Assembly: GCA_030607655.1 (NCBI GenBank)
Contig: JAUWJN010000068.1
Coordinates: 1 to 9,628, forward strand
Direction: 5' to 3'
Origin: a bacterium
GTDB lineage: Bacteria > Armatimonadota > Zipacnadia > Zipacnadales > Zipacnadaceae
Length of the DNA stretch: 9,628 bases
The notes below the pieces were generated by a model that searched no databases, was not told the DNA's origin, and worked only from the letters and a program-made list of their open reading frames with translations. The translations under genes and the position numbers were made by a program. Numbering within the stretch: the stretch's first letter is position 1; each line of letters begins with the position of its first letter. Below, in pieces: positions 1-6,922 of this stretch.

Positions 1-1
1 A

Positions 2-145
2 TTTTATTGGCAGAATGATGAACTGGTGGCGGCTAACGGGTATTATGTATACGGCCGGAGTGACAAAACGTATCAGGCCTTGGCTGAATTGCTGACGGAA
101 TATGGAGCTGACTGGGAGATACTGGCTGAGAAGACCACGGAATAG
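2..145 (+). CDS. C-terminal end of an unidentified protein (partial)
   Basis: This is an open frame from the window edge to a TAG stop at 143-145. It gives 47 residues that begin FYWQNDELVAANGYYVYGR and end AEKTTE. The composition (Tyr/Trp-rich, then a helical stretch with ALAELL) looks like real protein, and the frame is open throughout, but so little is visible that I cannot name a family. It lies 69 nt upstream of the YbjN-like gene on the same strand and may belong to the same transcription unit. No terminator hairpin is apparent after it. Confidence 0.55.
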   Translation, partial: FYWQNDELVAANGYYVYGRSDKTYQALAELLTEYGADWEILAEKTTE

Positions 146-152
146 GGGAGGG

Positions 153-182
153 TTGAGGGGCAGAGATGAGGAAGTTTATATA
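153..182 (+). promoter_or_regulatory. Weak candidate sigma70-type promoter
   Basis: TTGAGG at 153-158 and TATATA at 177-182 are separated by 18 bp, just ahead of the YbjN-like gene. Each box matches only four of six consensus bases. Transcription would start around 190, giving a short leader that includes the GGGAGGA ribosome site at 202-208. Chance matches of this quality are common, so this is only a possibility. Read-through from the upstream gene is the alternative. Confidence 0.22.
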
Positions 183-214
183 TGGGCATATCAAAAAATG
201 TGGGAGGAGATACC

Positions 215-982
215 ATGAAGAGAATTGATAGACTCATAGGGAGCTTGTTAGTCCTACTACTGCTGGCTGGGGCCAGTCAGCTCCTGGCCCAAACTGAGGA
301 TAAGGCGCTAGGGGGCAAAGAGACGGCGGTGGAGGAGGGCGTGACGGCGGGGGTTGTCGCCTCGTATCTGGACAATATGGGCTACGTCTACGAGATCAAT
401 ACAGCCAGTAACGTGCCCGAGTTGTCTCTGACTATACGTGGCGAGAATAATCAGTATGATATACGCATATTCATAGACGACGAGCGCAAGGTTGTGTATG
501 TGTGCGTCAACCGGTTCCTGTACTGTCCCACCTCGCACCCCCGACACTCCCCAGTAATGCAACGGCTGATGGAGCTTAACTGGAAGCTGCTTATCGGCAA
601 GTATGAATGGGACAAAAACGATGGTGAAGTGCGTCTATCTTACACCTTCAGCACTGAGAACGGCGTGGGTTACGATGCTTTTGAAACTTGCTTTCAAGTC
701 CTGATTATGACCGCTGATCAGCACTACCCGGAACTAATGAAGTTGATGTGGGGAGGCCCCCAGGAGGGGGTCGAGTCGCCTAAAATTAAGCCCAAGCCGG
801 AAGCCAAACCGCAGCCCGAGACTAAAGTGGAGCCTCCGGCCAAGGAGGAACCAGTGGTGCAGCCTTTACCCCAACCTGAGCCCGAAGAACCCGAGGGGGA
901 AGAACCCGAGGGGGAAGCACCCGAAGAGCCGTCACCGGCACTGACCGAGCCGGAACCTGAACCGCAAACCGAGGCAGAATAA
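215..982 (+). CDS. Secreted YbjN-domain protein with acidic Pro/Glu tail
   Basis: This is a 255-residue protein. I place the start at ATG 215 because GGGAGGA (202-208) is well spaced before it and the protein then begins directly with a signal peptide (MKRIDR, then a leucine-rich core, then ASQLLAQ; cleavage near residue 25). An in-frame ATG at 182 lacks these features. Residues about 44-181 resemble the YbjN / type III secretion chaperone-like fold (PF10722 type): a short alpha-beta domain with LIGKYEWDKNDGEVRLSYTF and ending in YPELMKLMWGG. YbjN proteins are poorly understood; a role in stress or sensory regulation has been proposed in Enterobacteria. Residues 182-255 form a low-complexity tail rich in Pro, Glu and Lys (KPKPEAKPQPE, then EEPEG repeats), probably disordered and perhaps binding envelope material. 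The stop is 5 nt before argH. The domain call is by motif memory and function is unknown. Confidence 0.75.
   Translation: MKRIDRLIGSLLVLLLLAGASQLLAQTEDKALGGKETAVEEGVTAGVVASYLDNMGYVYEINTASNVPELSLTIRGENNQYDIRIFIDDERKVVYVCVNRFLYCPTSHPRHSPVMQRLMELNWKLLIGKYEWDKNDGEVRLSYTFSTENGVGYDAFETCFQVLIMTADQHYPELMKLMWGGPQEGVESPKIKPKPEAKPQPETKVEPPAKEEPVVQPLPQPEPEEPEGEEPEGEAPEEPSPALTEPEPEPQTEAE
884..928 (+). repeat. 15-bp in-frame tandem repeat in the YbjN-protein tail
   Basis: GAAGAACCCGAGGGG occurs twice exactly (884-898, 899-913), followed by a diverged third unit (914-928). In frame it encodes EEPEG, EEPEG, EAPEE. Because the unit is a multiple of three, slippage would lengthen or shorten the acidic tail without frameshift. 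Confidence 0.85.
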
Positions 983-987
983 TACCT

Positions 988-2508
988 ATGGCCGATGAAG
1001 ACAAATCAAAAAAGCTATGGGGGGGACGGTTCACCGCCGATTTGGCCGCGCCGGCTTTGGATTTCACGGAGTCCATTGCGGCCGATTCCCGGATGATTGC
1101 CGAAGACATCTGGGGCAGCCAGGCCCATGCCATAATGCTGGCCCATACCCAGATAATCTCCGAGGAGGACCTGCGCGAGATACTCTACTGGCTGGAGCAT
1201 GCCCGCACCGAATATGGCGCGGGTCGGCTGCAGTTGCGCCCGGAACTGGAGGACGTGCATATGAATGTGGAGGTCTTCGTGCGCGAGGGAGCCGGGCCTG
1301 AGATTGGCGGCCGGCTGCATACCGCCCGCTCGCGCAATGACCAGGTGGTTACCGACGCTAGAATGCACCTGCGCACGCGCCTGCTTGATATCGGCGAAGC
1401 CCTGGCCGCTCTCCAGGAGGTGCTGCTGGAGCAGGCTAGCCAGCACACCGAGACAGTGATGCCCGGCTACACTCATACTCAGCATGCCCAGCCCATCTCG
1501 GCCGGCTTCTGGCTGTCCGCGTATGCTTCAATGTTTCAACGGGATCAACAACGGCTAGCTGCTGCCTATGAGCGCACCAACTTGTGTCCGTTAGGCGCTG
1601 CCGCCATAGCGGGCACGTCCTTCCCTATTGACCGCGAGCTCACCGCGCGACTGCTGGGCTTTGACGGCCTTGTCCCCCACGCTTTGGATGCGGTAGGCTC
1701 GCGGGACTTTATGGCTGAGGCCCTTAGCGCGCTGGCCATCCTCGCCACTAACCTCTCCCGCCTGGCCGAGGAGCTGGTGTTGTTCTCGACCTATGAGTAT
1801 GGGATGCTTGAACTCCCCGACGCCTATGCCTCGGGCAGCTCGATAATGCCGCAGAAGAAGAACCCGTGCATCGCCGAGTTAACTCGCGCCCGCACCGGGG
1901 CGGTAATCGGGCGCCTGGTTCAGATACTCACTATGCTTAAGGCTGTGCCCGGCGGCTACAACCGCGACCTACAGGAGGATAAGCCGCCGCTGTGGGACGC
2001 CTTGGATACCGTGGACGGCATTCTGCGCGTATTCACGCCGATGCTGGCAGGAACTAGCCTCAACACTGAGCGGATGGAACAGTTGGTGGGGGCTAACTTC
2101 GCCGCTGCGACTGAGCTGGCCAACTTTCTAGTCCGGGAGCGTGGATTGCCCTTCCGCACGTGTCATGAGATAGTTGGCGGGCTGGTAGCTACGCTCATCA
2201 GCGAAGGTAAGACCCTGGATGATTATGAGCGTGTGCAGCAGTTATTGGCCGAAGCAGGCGAGGAGCTTACTGTTGAGGAGATTACCCAGATAGTTGATCC
2301 GACTGCTTGTCTACACCGCCAGGTCAGCCTGGGCAGCACCCATCCGCAGCAGGTCGGGGCGATAATCGAGAATCTGCAGACAGCAGTAGCCGAAATTCGC
2401 CAGCAACTGACGGCGGCGCGCAATCAGATAAAACATGCCCGCCACCACACCGACGATATTATCCAGCATGTCCTGGCGAGTAGTCCACTCAGCGAGTGTG
2501 AAATGTAG
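988..2508 (+). CDS. argH: Argininosuccinate lyase
   Basis: This enzyme splits argininosuccinate into arginine and fumarate, the last step of arginine biosynthesis; it is a cytosolic homotetramer of the fumarase/aspartase superfamily. The start fits the family (MADEDKSKKLWGGRF). Visible hallmarks are TARSRNDQ (residues 112-119), GYTHTQHAQP with His163 as the conserved catalytic-region histidine, and the superfamily signature GSSIMPQKKNP (283-293), whose serine loop holds the catalytic serine. At 506 residues it is longer than the usual 455-470. The excess is a C-terminal extension of roughly 35-40 residues after the usual end, finishing SSPLSECEM. The last codon and the TAG stop fall inside the left end of an inverted-repeat element (2504-2609), so the native C-terminus may have been altered. 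The gene begins 5 nt after the YbjN-like gene, implying co-transcription. Identity is very secure. Confidence 0.97.
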   Translation: MADEDKSKKLWGGRFTADLAAPALDFTESIAADSRMIAEDIWGSQAHAIMLAHTQIISEEDLREILYWLEHARTEYGAGRLQLRPELEDVHMNVEVFVREGAGPEIGGRLHTARSRNDQVVTDARMHLRTRLLDIGEALAALQEVLLEQASQHTETVMPGYTHTQHAQPISAGFWLSAYASMFQRDQQRLAAAYERTNLCPLGAAAIAGTSFPIDRELTARLLGFDGLVPHALDAVGSRDFMAEALSALAILATNLSRLAEELVLFSTYEYGMLELPDAYASGSSIMPQKKNPCIAELTRARTGAVIGRLVQILTMLKAVPGGYNRDLQEDKPPLWDALDTVDGILRVFTPMLAGTSLNTERMEQLVGANFAAATELANFLVRERGLPFRTCHEIVGGLVATLISEGKTLDDYERVQQLLAEAGEELTVEEITQIVDPTACLHRQVSLGSTHPQQVGAIIENLQTAVAEIRQQLTAARNQIKHARHHTDDIIQHVLASSPLSECEM

Positions 2509-2609
2509 GGGCGGATGTCCGCAGGACGATCCGCCCGAGGTGGCGTGGATGGGGATACAATCAACGAAAGTCGGGCGGAAGATGCTTGGCACGCACTTCC
2601 GCCCCTACA
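2504..2609. mobile_element. 106-bp MITE-like inverted-repeat element
   Basis: The element is bounded by perfect 12-bp terminal inverted repeats: TGTAGGGGCGGA at 2504-2515 and TCCGCCCCTACA at 2598-2609. Inside are two subterminal hairpins. One is GGGCGGAT-GTCC / GGAC-G-ATCCGCCC (2509-2536, loop GCA, one bulged G). The other is GGGCGGAA / TTCCGCCC (2573-2580 with 2597-2604). There is no coding capacity of its own and no obvious target-site duplication (flanks AAA and GGG). The layout is that of a non-autonomous miniature transposable element or REP-type element. GTAGGGGCG-type ends are familiar to me from dispersed repeats in several environmental phyla. It overlaps the last five bases of argH and provides that gene's stop codon, and it fills most of the only long gap in the operon. 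Confidence 0.75.
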
Positions 2610-2655
2610 GGGGGCAAGGCCGACGGCATTGTGGCAGTGCCAATGAGTCCTAGAT

Positions 2656-3468
2656 ATGCTTAGCACCAGTGCAGAATTGGCCCATCGCGAGCAAGTAGCC
2701 CCCGAGCACTATCTGCTCACCTTTGACTGTCCGCCTATTGCTGAGCAGGCGCAGCCCGGGCAGTTTGTGCATTTGCGGGTTAGCGAGGGCCTGGAGCCGC
2801 TGCTGCGCCGCCCATTCAGTATTATGAACGTCAATATCCCGGCAGGCAGCCTCCAGCTATTGTTCCGTGTAGTCGGCCGGGGCACGCAGATTCTGGCCCA
2901 GGCGGCGCCCGGCACCTGGTTTGACTTGCTCGGCCCTCTTGGCCAACCTTTCCCCGTCCCCGCCACTACCCAGGAGGTACTATTGGTAGCGGGAGGCGTG
3001 GGGGTAGCGCCGCTGATATTCTTAGCCGAGGCCCTCCGCGAGCTACCGGCACCTTGTTATGTCCGCGGATTATTCGGCGCCCGTACTGAAGATGACCTTG
3101 CCTGCTGGCTGGAGCTTTCCACGCGTTGCGACGAGTTTACTGCCGCTACCGAGGACGGCAGTGCCGGGCAGAAGGGCTTGGTTACTGACTTGCTGGATGA
3201 GCAATTTGACCGCGGTGGGGTGGAGCGGGTATATGCCTGCGGGCCGGTGGCGATGCTGGCTGAGGTCGCCCGGCAATGTGAGCGGCGCCAGATCGCTTGC
3301 TGGGTATCCCTGGAGCAGCGGATGGCCTGTGGGGTAGGAGCGTGTCTGGGTTGTGTCATTCCCGTGCGCGGGCCAGGTGATACTCGCTACCTGCGAGTCT
3401 GCCAGGACGGGCCGGTATTTCCGGCAGCACAGGTTGACTGGGAGGCGATGACCGCTGACCTCGACTGA
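2656..3468 (+). CDS. pyrK: Dihydroorotate dehydrogenase B, electron-transfer subunit
   Basis: This is the FAD and [2Fe-2S] subunit that passes electrons from the FMN of PyrD to NAD+ in pyrimidine biosynthesis. The 270 residues match the usual length. A ferredoxin-reductase-like FAD domain carries RRPFS at 51-55. The NAD-binding domain has GGVGVAPL at 113-120 and YACGPVAM at 193-200. The C-terminal iron-sulfur motif has four cysteines, C225, C230, C233 and C249, in the family spacing (x4, x2, x15). The start is the only in-frame ATG after an upstream stop; no clear Shine-Dalgarno sequence is seen. The gap of 147 nt from argH is mostly the inverted-repeat element. The stop is 1 nt before the pyrD start, so the two subunits should be translationally coupled. 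Confidence 0.95.
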   Translation: MLSTSAELAHREQVAPEHYLLTFDCPPIAEQAQPGQFVHLRVSEGLEPLLRRPFSIMNVNIPAGSLQLLFRVVGRGTQILAQAAPGTWFDLLGPLGQPFPVPATTQEVLLVAGGVGVAPLIFLAEALRELPAPCYVRGLFGARTEDDLACWLELSTRCDEFTAATEDGSAGQKGLVTDLLDEQFDRGGVERVYACGPVAMLAEVARQCERRQIACWVSLEQRMACGVGACLGCVIPVRGPGDTRYLRVCQDGPVFPAAQVDWEAMTADLD

Positions 3469-3469
3469 C

Positions 3470-4384
3470 GTGGACCTGAGTGTAGAAATAGCCGGCCTGC
3501 ACCTGGCTAACCCAGTTCTGGTTGCCTCCGGAACCTGTGGCTTTGGCGAGGAATACGCTGGGCGGGTGGATATATCCCGGCTAGGTGGAATATGCACCAA
3601 GGCCATAACCCTTCATCCCCGTGCCGGCAATCCACCCCCGCGAATTTGCGAGACACCAGCGGGGATGCTTAACGCCATCGGCTGGCAGAATCCGGGCCTG
3701 GAGGTATTCCTGGCCGAGAAACTCCCGGCGCTGCGGGCATACGGTGTGCCTATCATTGTCAACGTTGCGGGGGAGACCCTGGAGGAATATGTAGAGTTAG
3801 CCGCCCGCTTAAATGATGCTGACGGGATCGCGGCGCTGGAGCTAAACATCTCCTGCCCGAACGTAGAGTGTGGGGGGATGCAATTTGGTCTTGCCCCTGA
3901 CCTGACCCGGGAGCTAGTGGCGGCAGTACGCCAGGCGACTGACCAGGTGCTGATTACCAAGCTATCTCCTAATGTAACCGACATCACCGCCTTAGCCCAG
4001 GCGGCAGTGGATGGTGGTAGTGACGCACTATCGCTCATCAATACTTTGGTGGGGATGAGCATTGATATCCAGCGGCGCCGACCCGTGCTGGGAAATATTA
4101 CTGGCGGCCTATCCGGTCCGGCCATCCGGCCGGTGGCCGTGCGGATGACCTGGCAGGTGGCCGAGGCGGTGGAAGTTCCCATCATTGGCATGGGCGGGAT
4201 AATCACCTATGAAGATGCCTTGGAGTTCATTATGGCCGGCGCCAGTGCGGTAGCCGTGGGGACGGGGAATTTTGTGGAGCCCACCACTGCGGTGCACGTT
4301 ATTGACGGCCTGCGTGAGTATTGTATCCAGCATCAGATAGCTAAGATAACTGACTTAGTAGGCGCAGCCCGCACTGGAGGATAG
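3470..4384 (+). CDS. pyrD: Dihydroorotate dehydrogenase B, catalytic subunit (class 1B)
   Basis: This TIM-barrel FMN enzyme oxidises dihydroorotate to orotate, the fourth step of UMP synthesis. With PyrK it forms the class 1B heterotetramer that uses NAD+. The start is GTG at 3470, directly after the pyrK stop, giving MDLSVEIAGLHLANPVLVASG, a standard family beginning. Visible features are the FMN/substrate segment TKAITLHPRAGNPPPR with Lys44 and then ETPAGMLNAIG, the catalytic-base cysteine Cys129 in NISCPNV (cysteine is diagnostic for class 1, as opposed to serine in class 2), Lys164 in ITKLSPN, the NTLVGMSID segment (191-199), and the C-terminal phosphate-binding GMGG (240-243). Its 304 residues are of normal length and no key residue is missing. 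Translation probably depends on coupling to pyrK. Confidence 0.97.
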   Translation: MDLSVEIAGLHLANPVLVASGTCGFGEEYAGRVDISRLGGICTKAITLHPRAGNPPPRICETPAGMLNAIGWQNPGLEVFLAEKLPALRAYGVPIIVNVAGETLEEYVELAARLNDADGIAALELNISCPNVECGGMQFGLAPDLTRELVAAVRQATDQVLITKLSPNVTDITALAQAAVDGGSDALSLINTLVGMSIDIQRRRPVLGNITGGLSGPAIRPVAVRMTWQVAEAVEVPIIGMGGIITYEDALEFIMAGASAVAVGTGNFVEPTTAVHVIDGLREYCIQHQIAKITDLVGAARTGG

Positions 4385-4395
4385 TCCACGCGGAT

Positions 4396-5523
4396 ATGCT
4401 TAAACAACTACCTGCGGTAAAAGTAACCCCGGAGGACTACGAATTCCTTGAAGCGACCTGCCGGGAGCTGCTGGCGGGGGCTCGCCGCGAAGCTGCGGAC
4501 GGCACAGCGCTGTATTACCCTGATACTGGTGGTACGTACGGCGCTTGCTGGACGCGGGATTTCTGCTATATGGTGGAGGGCGCGGGGCACTTGATACCGC
4601 CGGACGAAATCCTGGGCTGTATTGATTACCTACTGGCCGGTCAGCGCGAGGACGGGACTATTCCCGACCGGGTGCGAGCCGACGGAGTGCCCATATACTA
4701 CCCGGGGGTTGACGAGGCTCCCATAGCCACTGAGCCCTGTACCGACAATGCCCAGTTTATGGTCAAGTTAGTAGACGCCTATGTGGGCCTGACTGGCGAT
4801 ATTGACGCCTTTCTATCCCGCCGCGAGAAGCTGTACTATGCTATGGAACAGGTGCCGCACAGTGATGATGGGCTGGTCTATATTGATCCCAATCGCCCCC
4901 GCTCGCCGTACGGTTTCACCGATACGATTGGCAAGACAGGCAAGGTATTGTTCTCATCCCTGTTATACTGGGAGGCCTGCCGCCGCCTGGCCCAACTTTG
5001 CGTTGATGCCGAACACCATGAAGAGGCTCATGACTGGTACGAGCAGGCCGAGCCGGTGCTTAACAGCTTGCCTCAATTCTACGACGAGGAGTACGGATTG
5101 TACCGGGCCGCCTCGGAGGATTGCAACCAACTGGACTTCTGGGGCAGCGCGTATGCCGGGGTAGTTCGCGTGGCCTCCAAGAAGCAGACTCGCATAATCG
5201 GTGAATTCTTCTGCGAGGCGGGTGAGGTAGCCATCTGGCGGGGGCACGTGCGGCATCTACCTGCCGGGGAATACTGGGAGCGGTTGCTCTTGCATGTAGA
5301 GCCAGACGAGTATCAGAACGGGGCTTACTGGGCGACGCCTAGCGGCTGGGTGGCCCAGGTGATGGCCACGGTTGACCAGCAGGCCGCCCGCCAGTTCATA
5401 TCTGACCTCTTGGAAGTATGGCGTACCGAGGGCGTCTACGAATGTATAAGCCCTTACGCGCCGCCCCGGGGGCCTGGCTATGTGGTCAGCGCTACGAACG
5501 TCCTGGGCGCGGTGTGTACCTAA
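4396..5523 (+). CDS. Six-hairpin glycosidase-like protein
   Basis: This is a 375-residue protein without a signal peptide, so probably cytosolic. Its pattern is that of an (alpha/alpha)6-barrel glycosidase-type protein. It has aromatic/acidic motifs at helix ends: GACWTRDF (49-56), ATEPCTDNAQFMV, GFTDTIGKTGKV (173-184), LDFWGSAYAGVV and YQNGAYWATPSGWV (306-319). Acidic residues in the WTRDF and CTDNAQ motifs are candidates for substrate or catalytic contacts, but I cannot assign a GH family or a substrate. It follows pyrD by 11 nt; GGAGG at 4376-4380 lies somewhat far (15 nt) upstream of the ATG. Its link to pyrimidine genes is by transcription only. Alternatives are a glucosidase/trehalase-like GH15, GH37 or GH63 relative, or a non-catalytic member of the superfamily. 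Confidence 0.7.
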   Translation: MLKQLPAVKVTPEDYEFLEATCRELLAGARREAADGTALYYPDTGGTYGACWTRDFCYMVEGAGHLIPPDEILGCIDYLLAGQREDGTIPDRVRADGVPIYYPGVDEAPIATEPCTDNAQFMVKLVDAYVGLTGDIDAFLSRREKLYYAMEQVPHSDDGLVYIDPNRPRSPYGFTDTIGKTGKVLFSSLLYWEACRRLAQLCVDAEHHEEAHDWYEQAEPVLNSLPQFYDEEYGLYRAASEDCNQLDFWGSAYAGVVRVASKKQTRIIGEFFCEAGEVAIWRGHVRHLPAGEYWERLLLHVEPDEYQNGAYWATPSGWVAQVMATVDQQAARQFISDLLEVWRTEGVYECISPYAPPRGPGYVVSATNVLGAVCT

Positions 5524-5541
5524 AGGTAAGAACTATCTGCA

Positions 5542-5820
5542 ATGCAGATTGACCGATTAGTACAACAGACGGAGAGAAGGATCGGCAAACCCCTTATCCT
5601 GCGGGGCTTACAGTCACCCGATCCCGAATTTCGCGGGCGCATATCGGCCCGGCCCGGCTATGTGCTCGTGGAATACCAGGATGATATTGCCGGTTATTTC
5701 TGGCACTATGACACCATCCGCCGCCTGCTAGCTCTGGTCGCTGAGGGGCGACGCAATGTTACCCTCTACCAGGGCAACATCCTCTTTCCCGATATTGCCA
5801 TCAATTCCCCGGGCCAATAA
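5542..5820 (+). CDS. Small conserved-looking protein of unknown function (92 aa)
   Basis: I do not recognise this protein. It starts MQIDRLVQQTERRIGK and has a predicted mixed alpha/beta pattern, with a strand-rich centre (GYVLVEYQDDIAGYFWHYDTI) and then an amphipathic helix (RRLLALVAEG). It has no signal peptide, membrane segment or cysteines. AAAGGTAAG lies at 5522-5530 upstream of the ATG. It sits 18 nt after the glycosidase-like gene and 10 nt before the PpiC lipoprotein gene, with codon usage like its neighbours. It therefore looks like a genuine operon member, perhaps a small accessory or adaptor protein. Confidence 0.65.
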   Translation: MQIDRLVQQTERRIGKPLILRGLQSPDPEFRGRISARPGYVLVEYQDDIAGYFWHYDTIRRLLALVAEGRRNVTLYQGNILFPDIAINSPGQ

Positions 5821-5830
5821 TGATAGTGCG

Positions 5831-6793
5831 ATGCACATAATAATCAGGGCGGAACACAGACGGCTGAGATTACTTGCCTGGGGCGTAGCAATTAGCCTGT
5901 CTCTCAGCTTAGGGGCTATCTCCTGTGGCGATGACAACACCAGACCGGCCCCGCAGGTAATTGCTACGGTTAATGGTCAGCCAATCACTGAAGATGAGCT
6001 TGTTGAGCAGCTCAAGTATGGTCCGGGGCCGCGGCTGCTAGTGGAGATGATTGATGAGCGCCTCATACTGGCCGAGGGCCGGCGACGGCATATCCGTCCC
6101 ACCTACCAACAAGTGGAGCTGAAACTCAGCACCGCCGTCTCGCAGGTCGGCTCGCTGGCGATCCTGGAGAAGCAGCTTCATAAGCGAGGTATCTCGCTAG
6201 AAGAGTTCAAAGATCGCCTGCGCCTGGAGGCTATGCTGGATGAAATCGCCGCTCAGGAAACTTCGGTCAGCGAGGCGGACATTAAGCAACACTACCAGGA
6301 TAATCAAGAGCAGTTCTCCTATGGCGAGCAGGTACGGGGGCGAATGATACTGGTGGAGAGCCGGGCCAACGCGGAGGCTATCGCCGAGGCCCTCCAGGCC
6401 GGTGGCGACTTTGCCGGTTTGGCTGAGGCGTTATCTATTGACCCGGGGACTGCTGACCGCGGCGGAGATATGGGCTACTTTGAGCGTGGCGATTATGCCC
6501 CCGAGATCACTGATATAGCCTTCAAGTTGCCGCCCGGCGAGACTAGCGATATTTTCCGGGCCCCTGACGGATACTGTATTCTGAAGGTAGAAGACCGGCG
6601 GCCCGCCGGGGTCAAGCCATTAGCGCAGGTCCAGCAAGAAATCACTTCTCGCCTCAAGCAGCAGCGGCAGTCCCAGACACGCCAGGAGTGGCTGCAAGCT
6701 GCGCGCCAGCGAGCCCGCTTGGCTATCACTGACCCCCGCCTGCGCCGTGCCGTCCAACCATTATTAGAGGTAGCCCCGCCGGGGTATCTGTAG
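5831..6793 (+). CDS. PpiC/SurA-type parvulin-like lipoprotein, probably lacking isomerase histidines
   Basis: This is a 320-residue exported folding factor of the PrsA/SurA type. I choose ATG 5831 because the protein then opens with a positively charged n-region, a hydrophobic core and a lipobox-like AISC with Cys32. The longer in-frame start at 5756 would lie inside the previous gene and give no signal peptide. No Shine-Dalgarno sequence is seen, so coupling to the upstream gene (10 nt gap) is likely. After the lipobox comes a SurA-N-like helical region (VNGQPITEDEL at 47-57, through about 150), then a parvulin domain at about 165-255 (GGDFAGLAEALSIDPGTADRGGDMGYF and GYCILKV). The family normally has His in the ARHIL strand and in GYHIIKV; here the equivalents read GRMILV (Met172) and GYCIL (Cys249). 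It would act at the outer face of the membrane or in the periplasm, more likely as a chaperone. A Gln/Arg-rich helix ends the protein. Confidence 0.88.
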   Translation: MHIIIRAEHRRLRLLAWGVAISLSLSLGAISCGDDNTRPAPQVIATVNGQPITEDELVEQLKYGPGPRLLVEMIDERLILAEGRRRHIRPTYQQVELKLSTAVSQVGSLAILEKQLHKRGISLEEFKDRLRLEAMLDEIAAQETSVSEADIKQHYQDNQEQFSYGEQVRGRMILVESRANAEAIAEALQAGGDFAGLAEALSIDPGTADRGGDMGYFERGDYAPEITDIAFKLPPGETSDIFRAPDGYCILKVEDRRPAGVKPLAQVQQEITSRLKQQRQSQTRQEWLQAARQRARLAITDPRLRRAVQPLLEVAPPGYL

Positions 6794-6799
6794 GCCGAG

Positions 6800-6824
6800 G
6801 CGCCTTTACCACGGCGCTTTCTTC
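6800..6824 (+). terminator. Candidate terminator after the ppiC-like gene
   Basis: GCGCC (6800-6804) pairs with GGCGC (6813-6817) around an 8-nt loop, followed by TTTCTTC. G-U and A-T pairs can extend the stem three more positions. It begins about 7 nt after the stop of the ppiC-like gene and would close the upstream operon. The stem is short and the T-run is interrupted, so it may be leaky. Confidence 0.5.
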
Positions 6825-6887
6825 AGAGGGATTCATACGTTGTGCTGTACTATCATGGCATTTTCGTCTAAGCCAGGATAGGAGGGG

Positions 6888-6916
6888 TTGACAATTTCAC
6901 AGAGTTATGATATACT
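6888..6916 (+). promoter_or_regulatory. Strong sigma70-type promoter with extended -10
   Basis: TTGACA at 6888-6893 is a perfect -35 box. A 17-bp spacer leads to TATACT at 6911-6916 (five of six), preceded by TG at 6908-6909, so the -10 is extended (TGaTATACT). The surrounding sequence is AT-rich, unlike the GC-rich coding regions. Transcription should start near 6923. Nothing coding starts for more than 400 nt downstream, so its product is either the small RNA ending at 7126 or the long leader of the pilin-like gene. Confidence 0.82.
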
Positions 6917-6922
6917 GTAAAC

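Noticed and set aside
182..214. Upstream ATG extending the YbjN-like protein by 11 residues
   Set aside because: ATG 215 has a well-spaced GGGAGGA and starts directly at the signal peptide n-region.
2435..2653. 72-codon + strand frame across the argH-pyrK junction
   Set aside because: It overlaps the argH end out of frame and then reads through the inverted-repeat element; it has no ribosome site and no protein-like pattern.
3070..3606. 178-codon minus-strand frame over pyrK/pyrD
   Set aside because: It is antisense to two securely identified genes.
5756..5830. Upstream ATG extending the PpiC lipoprotein by 25 residues
   Set aside because: The extension overlaps the previous gene out of frame and would place the signal peptide internally; ATG 5831 gives a proper lipoprotein signal.
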